DNA of 23,529 nucleotides from RGIG5270 sp045538635 (GTDB lineage: Bacteria > Verrucomicrobiota > Lentisphaeria > Victivallales > Victivallaceae): positions 1-23,529 of the forward strand of contig JAZSRU010000188.1 in assembly GCA_045538635.1 (NCBI GenBank), written 5' to 3'. The translations under genes and the position numbers were made by a program. The notes under the pieces were generated by a model that saw nothing but the letters and a program-made list of their open reading frames with translations, did no database searches and was not told the origin of the DNA. This document shows positions 1-7,678 of this stretch, piece after piece (positions within the stretch are counted from its first letter, which is position 1; each line of letters opens with the position of its first letter).

Positions 1-602
1 CCGTTTCACAGGGATTTTTCACCATGCGTCAACCCTGCCCCGCATGCCGCGGCACAGGTGAAGTTATCGAAAAACCGTGCAAAAAATGCCATGGCGACGG
101 TCGCGTACAAACCAAAAAACAACTTCAAATACATATTCCCCCGGGCGTTGATACCGGTTCAAAACTCCGGATTTCAGGCGAAGGCGGTGCAGGTCCCATG
201 GGAGGCCCTGCCGGAGATCTTTATATTTTTATTCATGTTTCTGCCAGCAATGTTTTTGTCCGTGAGGGAACTGATCTGCTGTGCGAAGTACCAATCAGTT
301 TTGTTACTGCATGTCTCGGCGGCGTGATAGAAATCCCGACAACCACCGGAAAAACACGCATGAAAGTCCCCGCCGGCACTCAATCCGGCACAATTCTGCG
401 TCTGAAAGGCAAAGGCGTTGTCGCTCTCCGCGGAGGTTCTCGCGGCGATCTTCATATCCGCCTTGTAATCGAAACTCCGACCAAACTCGATTCAAAAGCG
501 GAGAAACTTCTCAAGGAATTTGAGGAAGCAACCAAAGAATCCAACTACCCAAAAGCGGCAGAATTTGCCAAAACCGCTGAAAAATTTATGAAAGATGAGT
601 AA
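1..602 (+). CDS. dnaJ: Chaperone protein DnaJ, C-terminal part (5' end outside window)
   Basis: DnaJ is the Hsp40 co-chaperone that delivers unfolded clients to DnaK and stimulates its ATPase in the cytoplasm. The reading frame is open from base 3, so the J domain, the Gly/Phe linker and the first half of the zinc centre lie upstream of the window. What remains shows the last two CxxCxGxG zinc motifs (CPACRGTG and CKKCHGDG), then the two C-terminal client-binding beta domains with family landmarks such as IPPGVDTGSKLRISGEG, GDLYIFIHV and LRLKGKGV, and a charged Lys/Glu-rich tail. The ATG at base 24 is internal to the zinc domain and is not the real start. The gene ends 6 bp before smpB, so the two are probably co-transcribed. 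Seen: the motifs and the open 5' frame. Known: the function of the family. Confidence 0.95.
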   Translation, partial: VSQGFFTMRQPCPACRGTGEVIEKPCKKCHGDGRVQTKKQLQIHIPPGVDTGSKLRISGEGGAGPMGGPAGDLYIFIHVSASNVFVREGTDLLCEVPISFVTACLGGVIEIPTTTGKTRMKVPAGTQSGTILRLKGKGVVALRGGSRGDLHIRLVIETPTKLDSKAEKLLKEFEEATKESNYPKAAEFAKTAEKFMKDE

Positions 603-608
603 TACAGT

Positions 609-1085
609 ATGGCAAAAAAAGAGAAAAACAGCGACCCTTTGATCGCCACCAACAGAAAAGCTTTTCATGACTTCTCCGTCATTGACCGCTACGAAGCCGG
701 TATCAAATTGACCGGAACCGAAGTCAAAAGCTGCCGCGCGCGTACAGTCAATATGGCAGATTCCTATGTTGACCTTCTCGGCAAAGGCAGTGAAGCTGAA
801 CTGTTGAATATGCATATTTCTCCATACGAAAACGGCGGATATTTCAACCATCCGCCGGTCCGCAGGCGCAAACTCCTGCTGCACAAAAAAGAAATTCTGA
901 AACTTTTTCAGCAGACACGCGAAAAAGGATTAACCGTAGTTCCACTGAAAATGTACTTCACCGGCGGCTTGGTCAAAGTCGAACTCGGCCTTTGCCGCGG
1001 CAAAAATCAGCAGGACAAACGCGAAACTTTGCGCGATAAACAAGTTACCCGCGAAATCAAACGACTGGTCAAAGATTACCGATGA
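609..1085 (+). CDS. smpB: SsrA-binding protein SmpB
   Basis: SmpB binds the tRNA-like part of tmRNA and carries it into stalled ribosomes for trans-translation. The 158 residues match the normal family length. Conserved blocks run in order: an N-terminal NRKAFHDFSVIDRYEAGI segment, LTGTEVKSCR, HISPYENGGYFNHPPVRRRK, LLLHKKEI, GLTVVPLKMYF, VKVELGLCRGK and DKRETLRDK. The end is the basic tail (REIKRLVKDYR) that folds into the ribosomal mRNA channel. The ATG at 609 is 6 bp after dnaJ. The stop overlaps the next gene's start by 4 bp (ATGA), which suggests translational coupling. The tmRNA gene itself is not in the window. Identification is firm. Confidence 0.97.
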   Translation: MAKKEKNSDPLIATNRKAFHDFSVIDRYEAGIKLTGTEVKSCRARTVNMADSYVDLLGKGSEAELLNMHISPYENGGYFNHPPVRRRKLLLHKKEILKLFQQTREKGLTVVPLKMYFTGGLVKVELGLCRGKNQQDKRETLRDKQVTREIKRLVKDYR

Positions 1086-1789
1086 ACGATTTTTTCAAAA
1101 ACAAACGCATTCTCATCACCGGCGCCGCACGCCGGGTCGGAGCGTTTACGGCTGAATTTTTCGCCTCATGCGGCGCAGAAATCCTCGTCCACGCCAACAA
1201 ATCAGTCGCAGAAGCAGAAGCTCTCGCCAGCAAAATAAACGGCATCCCATGTTTTTGCGACCTTGCCGATGTTGAAAAAATACCGGATTTTTTTGCGCAA
1301 CTCGGTACAGTTGATATACTTATAAATAATGCATCGCTGTATGAAGTATGCCCGCTTGCCGACGAATCAGTTGATTCAATCCTGAAACATTACAAAATCA
1401 ACTTCATCGCCCCCGTAATTCTTATGCAGTGCATGAAAAAACAGGCGCTGCCGGAAAGCGTCATCCTGAATATACTCGATAGAGAAATCACACTTCACAC
1501 TCCGGACAAAGGGAGTTATCTCCTTTCACGCAAATCACTTGCAGATGCGACACTTGAATTTGCCAAAGAACTTGCTCATTTGAACATCCGCGTAAATGCC
1601 ATTGCACCGGGTTCAGTTCTTGCCCCTGTTTTCATGCCCGAAAAAGCAATGACCAAAACCATTGCAGCATCACCGATGAAACGCACCGCTTCGCTTGATG
1701 ATCTCGTCAAAAGTGCCGCCATGCTCATCGCCAATCGTTCACTTACAGGACAAATACTCCAAGTTGATGCAGGACAACACCTGCTTTGA
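1082..1789 (+). CDS. SDR-family oxidoreductase, pteridine reductase/FolM-like
   Basis: This is a 235-aa classical-length short-chain dehydrogenase/reductase. The NADPH-binding motif is TGAARRVG at residues 13-20; Arg after the glycine motif is typical of the pteridine reductase/dihydromonapterin reductase (FolM) branch. NNAS follows at about 82-85, an NILD motif stands where other SDRs have the catalytic Ser, and RVNAIAPGSV is near residue 170. The active-site block is Y146-L-L-S-R150-K151. The usual YxxxK lysine position therefore holds Arg, with Lys one residue later, where many relatives have two lysines. By family, the substrate could be a dihydropterin or dihydrofolate, but the sequence does not prove this. 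The gene overlaps smpB by 4 bp and closes the operon. Family assignment is firm; substrate is inference. Confidence 0.8.
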   Translation: MNDFFKNKRILITGAARRVGAFTAEFFASCGAEILVHANKSVAEAEALASKINGIPCFCDLADVEKIPDFFAQLGTVDILINNASLYEVCPLADESVDSILKHYKINFIAPVILMQCMKKQALPESVILNILDREITLHTPDKGSYLLSRKSLADATLEFAKELAHLNIRVNAIAPGSVLAPVFMPEKAMTKTIAASPMKRTASLDDLVKSAAMLIANRSLTGQILQVDAGQHLL

Positions 1790-1956
1790 TATTCTTGTGT
1801 TATAAAAGAAGACTGATTTATGCACCCCCTCATCATTTTCAAAAAACTCTTGTTTACCTTTTTTGCAAACGCTATGTTCCCATTGTGGGTAGATCTGGAA
1901 TTTTGGGAGTTTAAGGATTAAAAAACTAAGCTCTGTACTAAACATTGACTGATAAT

Positions 1957-2397
1957 TTAAAAAAAGTCATTGATTTTCTGTACAGCATCTGCAAATTGCT
2001 GTTTTTTTAATCTGTATGCTCTGTAACAATGCAAATTTTCAGGGCAGAAAAGTTTTTCTGAAAAATCGCAAGCATTGTCACAAATATTGCACGCTTCCGA
2101 TAATGGTTCCCGAAATAACAATACAATCTCATCGCGAATATGCACGCATTTTACAGGAGAAAAAATACCAATACAGCCGGATTCTCCGCAATATGTGCAG
2201 CAAAAAGGATAATATTTTCCGGATTTCTGCAACATTTCTTCAAAAACCTCAAAAAACATACCTCCCTCATAAATAAGTTTATCTCCAATCGAAAGACTGC
2301 ACATAAAAAATATATCATTTTTTTGAAGCAACCCGAAATAATCCTTTTTTGTTTCATGTATGTCAAAAACGATATTCTGGATTTTATGATTATCCAT
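1957..2397 (-). CDS. Cys-rich small protein of unknown function, downstream of rtcB
   Basis: An ATG 12 bases upstream (2407-2409) is possible. The start at 2395-2397 is preferred because GAGG lies 6 bases before it, inside the first codons of the longer reading; this gives 146 aa. The protein has no signal peptide or membrane segment and is unusually rich in cysteine. A central CCTYCGESGCIGIF motif is followed by an EPL segment, more paired cysteines (ACNICDNAC, FCPENLHC) and a C-terminal KKQQFADAVQKINDFF helix. The CxCGxxGCxG core, the EP segment and the terminal helix recall a widespread family of small uncharacterised bacterial proteins, but that is memory of a pattern and not a proven match. 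Metal binding is plausible. It lies on the rtcB strand, about 175 bp downstream of rtcB, with a palindromic repeat between them, so co-expression with rtcB is possible. No function is assigned. Confidence 0.72.
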   Translation of the reverse strand: MDNHKIQNIVFDIHETKKDYFGLLQKNDIFFMCSLSIGDKLIYEGGMFFEVFEEMLQKSGKYYPFCCTYCGESGCIGIFSPVKCVHIRDEIVLLFREPLSEACNICDNACDFSEKLFCPENLHCYRAYRLKKQQFADAVQKINDFF

Positions 2398-2465
2398 GTT
2401 TAACCTCATTTATAAAATATCAGTTGATTTACAGGGTATTCTGTTTTGAAAAAACGGAATACAAG

Positions 2466-2551
2466 CAAAAGTTTTTGAAAAGGGAGCGGGGGGCTTGGGG
2501 GGAGAGGGAAAAAACTTTTTTTAAAAAGTTTCTCCCTCGCCCCCCCTAAAC
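2466..2551. repeat. Dispersed palindromic repeat, copy A
   Basis: A G-rich block followed by an almost perfect hairpin. The arms span about 2497-2520 and 2523-2546, beginning GGGGGG on the left and ending CCCCCC on the right, with an A/T-rich turn (AAACTTTTTTTAAAAAGTTT). The left flank reads AAAAGTTTTTGAAAAGGG. The same layout recurs at 15374-15459, and inverted at 23295-23357. It lies between the rtcB stop and the Cys-rich gene. It has no U-run after the stem on the rtcB strand, so it is not a textbook terminator, though it could slow polymerase or protect the rtcB mRNA 3' end. Confidence 0.75.
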
Positions 2552-2573
2552 TCCACCTCACAAAATGACAAAA

Positions 2574-3773
2574 TCAGCCTTTCAGGACAGCCAGAGGAGT
2601 CAATCTGGTCAATACTTCAACCAGGTCATTTTCTGCGGCGATGACTTCATCAATATTTTTATATGCCTGCGGAGCTTCGGAGAGGTCATATACTTTTCCA
2701 TTTGAGCCATAACATTTAACTTTGCTCCAGCGTTCGCAAACGATACCGGCCATAGCGGCATCGCACTCTTCGACGGTCAGATTTTTACTGGCGAATGCGC
2801 GGCTCATGCGGCGGCCGGCGCCGTGGGAACAGCTCATAAACGATTCAGGATTTCCCAAACCGCGCACGATATAGCTTGCAGTTCCCATTGAGCCGGGGAT
2901 GATACCGATTTCATTGAGTTTGGCACTGGTTGCGCCTTTGCGGTGGATGCAGTAAGTTTTGCCGAAATGTTCCTCAAAAGCGGCATAGTTGTGATGAATG
3001 TTCAAGTCTTGTTTAAAATTTGCTTCCGGAATAAAATCAGCAATGATTTCTTTGCATATTTTCATCATGCGCTGACGGTTTTCGAGTGCATATTTGAGAG
3101 CGAACTGCATATCGTGCAAATAGTTATGACCTTCTTTCTCCTCTATTGGCAGAAAGGCAAGATCCTGATTTACCAGCGGCGAATAAAACCGTTCACAGAG
3201 CTGCGAAGCGCGCGAATGATAATATTCTTCGATGCGTTTTCCCATGTTGCGGCTTCCGGAATGAATCATCATCCATACAAAACCGGCATCACTTTTCTGA
3301 ATTTCAATAAAATGGTTGCCGCCGCCGAGAGTTCCGAGGTTGCAGCGGTCGATTTTGAGAACGAATTTTTCATTGGCATTTTTGCCGTCGAGATATTCTT
3401 CAAAACCGTCCCAAACCTGTGCGGTTTGATGATGTATTCCCTCGCCGACGGGAATAAACTTTTTAATGCGTTCCTGAATTTGACGGCGAAAGCTCATTTC
3501 AGACAGGCGTTCAGCGGGAATATCAGTTTCAACGGCAATCATACCGCAGCCGATATCTACGCCGACGGCGGCGGGGATAATGGCATCCTGAACGGCAATA
3601 ACTCCGCCGATCGGCATTCCATAGCCCCAATGACAATCGGGCATCAACGCGACATGGTGCCGTACAGCGGGGTGGCGGGCGAGGTTTTCAGCCTGAACCA
3701 ATGCACCTGCTTCGATATCTGCGCACCAGCTTTTTATCGGGATCGGCAGTCCATCATTTTTCACAAATTCCAT
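2574..3773 (-). CDS. rtcB: RNA-splicing ligase RtcB (3'-phosphate/5'-OH RNA ligase)
   Basis: RtcB joins RNA ends carrying 2',3'-cyclic phosphate or 3'-phosphate to 5'-OH ends, using GTP and Mn2+ through a histidine-GMP intermediate. The 399 aa are close to the usual bacterial size. Landmarks in order: MPDCHWGYGMPIGGV (44-58), GVDIGCGM (71-78, metal ligands D73 and C76), LGGGNHFIEI (H154), IHSGSRN (H171), IHHNYA (260-264), HRKGATSA (277-284), PGSMGTASYIV, SCSHGAGR with nucleophile H317, and EAPQAYKNIDEV. All catalytic and metal-binding positions I can check are present. The start is supported by AAGGA 6 bases upstream. A consensus sigma-54 promoter lies about 100 bp upstream and the divergent neighbour is RtcR. 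No RtcA cyclase gene is in the window. Function is firm; its induction by RNA damage is inferred from other RtcR systems. Confidence 0.96.
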   Translation of the reverse strand: MEFVKNDGLPIPIKSWCADIEAGALVQAENLARHPAVRHHVALMPDCHWGYGMPIGGVIAVQDAIIPAAVGVDIGCGMIAVETDIPAERLSEMSFRRQIQERIKKFIPVGEGIHHQTAQVWDGFEEYLDGKNANEKFVLKIDRCNLGTLGGGNHFIEIQKSDAGFVWMMIHSGSRNMGKRIEEYYHSRASQLCERFYSPLVNQDLAFLPIEEKEGHNYLHDMQFALKYALENRQRMMKICKEIIADFIPEANFKQDLNIHHNYAAFEEHFGKTYCIHRKGATSAKLNEIGIIPGSMGTASYIVRGLGNPESFMSCSHGAGRRMSRAFASKNLTVEECDAAMAGIVCERWSKVKCYGSNGKVYDLSEAPQAYKNIDEVIAAENDLVEVLTRLTPLAVLKG

Positions 3774-3871
3774 AATTATTCCTTTCTGTTAAAAATTAAA
3801 AAAAGAGCCTGATCGAGTACAATTCCCCGCCTGCGATAAACACAAGGACCTCATTTTTCTATTTTTTATAA

Positions 3872-3887
3872 AGCAAGAGGTGTGCCA
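3872..3887 (-). promoter_or_regulatory. Sigma-54 (RpoN) promoter of rtcB
   Basis: The minus strand reads TGGCACACCTCTTGCT, an exact match to the -24/-12 consensus TGGCAC-N5-TTGC with correct spacing. It faces rtcB. With the -12 C at 3873, transcription should begin near 3861, giving a leader of about 88 nt. Sigma-54 promoters need an enhancer-binding activator, and the divergent gene encodes RtcR. The AT-rich stretch 3895-4030 between the promoter and rtcR is the likely place for RtcR binding sites, though no clear palindromic pair was identified. Confidence 0.9.
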
Positions 3888-3967
3888 ATTTTGCGAAAAT
3901 GCGGAAAAATTTAAAAAAAAAGCGCATTTTGAGCTGAAAAAATTTTTGCAGAAAAATATTTTATGAT

Positions 3968-3995
3968 TTGCAATACAAAATTTATATGCTATATT
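3968..3995 (+). promoter_or_regulatory. Possible sigma-70 promoter of rtcR
   Basis: TTGCAA (3968-3973) and TATATT (3990-3995) are separated by 16 bp, about 40 bp before the rtcR ATG. The surroundings are so AT-rich that chance matches are easy, so this is only a candidate. No strong Shine-Dalgarno sequence precedes the rtcR start. Confidence 0.3.
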
Positions 3996-4036
3996 TATAT
4001 AAAATTTTATAGTATTATAGAAAGTTTTATAACAAA

Positions 4037-5617
4037 ATGAATATCCTCATCTCTCTTCTCGGTACAACTCTTGACCGCCACGGCAGCCGTCAAGGTTTAA
4101 ATCGCTGGGCCGTATGGCGCCCGTCCGTCGCTCTCGCCATGCAGAAAGATCTCGTTTTTGACAAATATCATCTCCTGTATCCGCCTAACTTTGAACGCCT
4201 TATGCTGAATATTAAAGCCGACATCCAAAGCTGTTCCCCAACAACCGAAGTTATCGCTGAACCGCTCCCGATGAAAAATCCGTGGGACTTTGAGGAAGTT
4301 TACAGCAAATTATACGATTTCAGCCGCTCACATAACTTTTCGGATGAAGATGATGACTATTACATCCATATTACTACCGGAACTCATGTGGCGCAGATCT
4401 GTCTGTTTCTGCTCAATGAATCCCATCACCTGCCCGGTAAACTGATTCAAACCCAACCCGACAGCCATGGCGAAGCCGCCGGTTCATACAACATCATCGA
4501 CCTTGATTTGTCACGCTACGATATGCTTGCCAAACGCTTTGCCTCGGAGCGGGAAAACGACCTCGATTTTCTGAAATCAGGCATCCCCACCAAAAATCAA
4601 CGATTCAATGAACTGATCGAAACCATTGAGCGCGTAGCCATCCGTTCCGGCGAACCGATTTTACTCACTGGTCCGACCGGAGCCGGAAAATCACAACTTG
4701 CAAAGCGCATTTACGAATTGAAAAAACTCAATAAACAGATAAAAGGCGAATTTGTGCAGGTAAACTGCGCCACCCTGCGCGGCGATCAGGCAATGAGTGT
4801 TCTTTTCGGTCATAAAAAAGGTTCTTTTACCGGCGCAGTCGCCGACCGTCAGGGGCTGCTGAAAAAAGCTGACGGCGGCATTCTCTTTCTGGACGAAATA
4901 GGCGAACTCGGCTCCGACGAACAGGCAATGCTGCTGCGCGCCATTGAAGAAAAGAAATTTTTCCCATTGGGAGCTGATACGGAAAGTGAAAGTGATTTTG
5001 AGCTTATTTGCGGCACAAACCGCGATTTGGAAAACGCCGCAAGCGCAGGAAAATTCCGTTCTGATTTGCTCGCCCGCATAAATTTATGGGACTTTCAACT
5101 GCCGGGACTTGCCGAAAGACGCGAAGATATCGAACCGAATGTGGATTACGAACTGCAGCGTTTTGCCGAAAAAAGCGGCAAGCATATAACCTTTAACAAA
5201 GAAGCAAAAGCCGAATTCATGCGTTTTGCCCTCTCGCCCGACACCATGTGGCACGGCAACTTCCGTGACCTCAATGCCGCCATTACCCGCATGGCAACAC
5301 TTGCCTCCGGCGGACGCATTGACGAACACACGGTGCGTTTTGAAATCAACCGGATGAGCAAGAATCACAAAACTTCAACTCAAAATGCAAATTTAAGCTC
5401 AATTCTCGGCGAAAATTATCAGGAATTATATGACATGTTCGACTTGATACAACTTGAAAAAGTCATAGAAATCTGCCGCAACTCTGCAACTTGTGCCGAG
5501 GCAGGCAAAAAACTCTTTGCCGTATCAAGAGCCCAACGCAGTTCAACCAATGATTCCGACCGATTGAGCAAATATCTGGCAAAATTCAATCTGACTTTCG
5601 CCATGTGCAAAAAATAA
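4037..5617 (+). CDS. rtcR: Sigma-54-dependent transcriptional regulator RtcR
   Basis: RtcR is a bacterial enhancer-binding protein that turns on rtcB (and rtcA where present) from a sigma-54 promoter. The 526 aa have the normal RtcR layout. The N-terminal sensor (residues 1-185) begins MNILISLLGTTLDRHG and contains ITTGTHVAQI; it is a CARF-type domain that in E. coli RtcR responds to RNA with 2',3'-cyclic phosphate ends. The central AAA+ domain shows Walker A GPTGAGKS (212-219), the sigma-54 contact loop GSFTGA (262-267, Ser in place of the usual Ala of GAFTGA) and Walker B LFLDEI (283-288). The C-terminal part (LIQLEKVIEICRNSATCAEAGKKLF and NDSDRLSKYLAKF) matches the RtcR DNA-binding tail. 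It is divergent from rtcB across 263 bp containing the sigma-54 promoter. Family is firm; the ligand is from knowledge of homologues. Confidence 0.95.
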   Translation: MNILISLLGTTLDRHGSRQGLNRWAVWRPSVALAMQKDLVFDKYHLLYPPNFERLMLNIKADIQSCSPTTEVIAEPLPMKNPWDFEEVYSKLYDFSRSHNFSDEDDDYYIHITTGTHVAQICLFLLNESHHLPGKLIQTQPDSHGEAAGSYNIIDLDLSRYDMLAKRFASERENDLDFLKSGIPTKNQRFNELIETIERVAIRSGEPILLTGPTGAGKSQLAKRIYELKKLNKQIKGEFVQVNCATLRGDQAMSVLFGHKKGSFTGAVADRQGLLKKADGGILFLDEIGELGSDEQAMLLRAIEEKKFFPLGADTESESDFELICGTNRDLENAASAGKFRSDLLARINLWDFQLPGLAERREDIEPNVDYELQRFAEKSGKHITFNKEAKAEFMRFALSPDTMWHGNFRDLNAAITRMATLASGGRIDEHTVRFEINRMSKNHKTSTQNANLSSILGENYQELYDMFDLIQLEKVIEICRNSATCAEAGKKLFAVSRAQRSSTNDSDRLSKYLAKFNLTFAMCKK

Positions 5618-5684
5618 ATAATACGCAAATCCAACACGATATAACAAAAAAATTCTGCCGCAAAAATCACCCCGTCTTTGCTCA

Positions 5685-5736
5685 AACAAAAAAACGGACT
5701 GCTGCCTACCTTTTAAAGGTTTTGCAACAGTCCGTT
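5685..5736 (-). terminator. Intrinsic terminator of pckG
   Basis: Reading on the minus strand after the pckG stop, AACGGACTGTTGC pairs with GCAGCAGTCCGTT (one G-U type mismatch, 13-bp stem, loop of about 18 nt). The stem is followed at once by a run of seven T. It lies 23 bp beyond the stop codon. Because rtcR converges on it from the other side, the stem may also limit read-through from rtcR, although the plus-strand side lacks a clean T-run. Confidence 0.85.
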
Positions 5737-5758
5737 CAAGTATCTTGAATACTTTTAA

Positions 5759-7582
5759 TTATGCATTCAAACGGGCTTCGAGAGCTGCGAGCTGATCATA
5801 GAGAGCTTTGGGCATACGATCGCCGAATTTTGCATAATGTTCTTTGATGCTTTCGACTTCTTTCAGCCAGCCTTCTTTGTCGAGAGAGAGAAGTTCTGCC
5901 ATATCGTCAGCAGTAACTTCATCTTCAAGACCGGTACGGTCGATAGCGTCAACGGTGGGCATGAAACCGATCGGAGTTTCGACAGCTTTGCCGGTGCCGT
6001 TGCAGCGTTCAAAGATCCATTTCAGGACGCGGCTGTTATCGCCGAATCCGGGCCAGAGCCATTTACCGTCAGCGGTTTTGCGGAACCAGTTGACATAGAA
6101 AATCTTCGGAAGTTTGTCAGCAGAAGACTTCTGACCGATATCCAACCAGTGCTGGAAGTAGTCAGCCATGTGATATCCGCAGAAGGGCAGCATAGCAAAG
6201 GGGTCGCGGCGGATAGTACCGGCTTTGACATCAAGAGCAGCAGCGGTAACTTCTGAACCGACGATTGAACCCATGAAAACACCATGTTCCCAGCAGGTTG
6301 ACTGATGAACCAGCGGAACAGTGCTGGGACGACGGCCGCCGAAGAGGAAAGCAGAAATCGGAACGCCTGCAGGATCTTCCCATTCGGGAGCGATTGCGGG
6401 GCAGTTGCTTGCTTTGGCGGTGAAACGGGCGTTGGGATGAGCAGCTTTTTCAGTAGCAGTTGCGGCATCCCATTTGTTGCCTTTCCAGTCGATGAGAGTT
6501 CCGGGAGCATCATAACCGATGCCTTCCCACCAGACATCGCCGTCTTCAGTGAGAGCAACGTTAGTGAAAATGGTATCTTTTGAAGCAGAGATCATAGCAT
6601 TGGGGTTGGACTGCATGCTGGTACCGGGAGCGACGCCGAAGAAACCGGCTTCGGGATTGATGGCATAAAGTCTGCCGTCTGCGCCGAACTTCATCCATGC
6701 GATATCGTCACCGATGGTTTCGACTTTCCAATCTTTAATGGTGGGGATGAGCATGGCGAGGTTGGTTTTGCCGCAGGCAGAGGGGAATGCGCCGGTAACA
6801 TACTTGACTTCGCCTTCGGGGCTGGTAAGTTTCAGAATGAGCATGTGTTCAGCCATCCAGCCTTCATCGCGGGCCTGGACAGAAGCGATACGCAGAGCCA
6901 GACATTTTTTGCCGAGCAGAGCATTGCCGCCGTAACCTGAACCGTATGACCAGATTTCACGGGTTTCGGGGAAGTGGGCAATATATTTTTTGTCCAACGG
7001 TGCGCAGGGCCAGATACCATTGTCGGATTCACCTTCTGCGAGAGGTTTGCCGACGGAGTGGATGCAGGGGACAAATTCACCGTCGTTGCCGAGGACTTCG
7101 AGAACCTTGGTACCGACGCGAGTCATGGTGTGCATATTGATAACGACGTAAGCGGAGTCAGTAATTTCGACACCGATTTTTGCAATATTGGAACCGACCG
7201 GACCCATTGAGAAAGGAATGACATAAAAAGTACGACCCTTCATGCAGCCGTCATAAAGACCGAGCATGGTTTTCTTGAGTTCAACAGGATCGATCCAGTT
7301 GTTGGTGGGGCCGGCATCTTCCTGTTTTGCGCTGGCGATGTAGGTACGGGCCTCAACGCGGGCGACGTCGGAAGCGTCGGAGCGGAAAAGAACGCTGTGG
7401 GGCTTTTTGGCAAGGCGTGTAGCGAGGCCTGATTCGACCATTTCGTCAGCGAGTCTGTCATATTCAGCTGCTGAACCGTCACACCAGTAAACTGCATCAG
7501 GTTTGCAAATGGCAACCCATTCTTCGACCCATGCGAGCAATTTTGCGTGCTGCGTGGGGACTGCATTCAAATACTTTGTCAT
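5759..7582 (-). CDS. pckG: Phosphoenolpyruvate carboxykinase (GTP)
   Basis: This enzyme interconverts oxaloacetate plus GTP with PEP, CO2 and GDP. It serves gluconeogenesis, or PEP carboxylation in fermenting anaerobes. The roughly 607-aa size and motifs are those of the GTP class. In numbering from the chosen start, the P-loop GAFPSACGKTNLAM begins near residue 264 with the reactive Cys (C270) and K272. The GDDIAWM kinase-2 motif and FLFGGRRPSTVPLV loop follow. NWIDP and MGPVGSNIAKIGVEITDSAYVV lie in the N-terminal half. The ATG at 7580-7582 is chosen because GGAG lies 9 bases before it. An ATG five codons upstream (7595-7597) lacks a ribosome-binding site. The gene has its own promoter and leader upstream and a strong terminator downstream, so it is probably monocistronic. 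Confidence 0.96.
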   Translation of the reverse strand: MTKYLNAVPTQHAKLLAWVEEWVAICKPDAVYWCDGSAAEYDRLADEMVESGLATRLAKKPHSVLFRSDASDVARVEARTYIASAKQEDAGPTNNWIDPVELKKTMLGLYDGCMKGRTFYVIPFSMGPVGSNIAKIGVEITDSAYVVINMHTMTRVGTKVLEVLGNDGEFVPCIHSVGKPLAEGESDNGIWPCAPLDKKYIAHFPETREIWSYGSGYGGNALLGKKCLALRIASVQARDEGWMAEHMLILKLTSPEGEVKYVTGAFPSACGKTNLAMLIPTIKDWKVETIGDDIAWMKFGADGRLYAINPEAGFFGVAPGTSMQSNPNAMISASKDTIFTNVALTEDGDVWWEGIGYDAPGTLIDWKGNKWDAATATEKAAHPNARFTAKASNCPAIAPEWEDPAGVPISAFLFGGRRPSTVPLVHQSTCWEHGVFMGSIVGSEVTAAALDVKAGTIRRDPFAMLPFCGYHMADYFQHWLDIGQKSSADKLPKIFYVNWFRKTADGKWLWPGFGDNSRVLKWIFERCNGTGKAVETPIGFMPTVDAIDRTGLEDEVTADDMAELLSLDKEGWLKEVESIKEHYAKFGDRMPKALYDQLAALEARLNA

Positions 7583-7627
7583 TTGAAGTTTCTCCATATA
7601 TGTTAGGTTAAAGATAATGGCAAAAAA

Positions 7628-7663
7628 ATTTTGCTGAAATCACTCAAAGCAAAACAGCAAAAT
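7628..7663 (-). promoter_or_regulatory. Hairpin with T-run in the pckG leader
   Basis: On the minus strand ATTTTGCTG pairs perfectly with CAGCAAAAT (9 bp, 18-nt loop), and the right arm runs into T7. A second TTTTGCT sits inside the loop and could pair with the same right arm. It lies after the predicted pckG transcription start and before the start codon. It could therefore be an attenuator of pckG, or a weak terminator for the glycosidase operon upstream. The stem has few G-C pairs. Confidence 0.4.
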
Positions 7664-7678
7664 ACTACATTCGCGGGT

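Noticed and set aside
2943..3812. Open 289-codon frame on the plus strand opposite rtcB
   Set aside because: Wholly antisense to a clearly conserved rtcB, with no recognisable domain; explained by codon bias of the real gene.
3774..3861. tRNA- or Y-RNA-like element in the rtcB leader
   Set aside because: Considered because Y RNAs occur near rtcB in some bacteria, but no cloverleaf or Ro-type stem could be folded by eye.
5084..5368. Minus-strand frames inside rtcR
   Set aside because: Antisense to the conserved AAA+ region and tail of RtcR; no independent support.
7583..7597. First ATG of pckG at 7595-7597
   Set aside because: No ribosome-binding site precedes it, while GGAG precedes the ATG at 7580-7582 at good spacing; the longer form remains possible.
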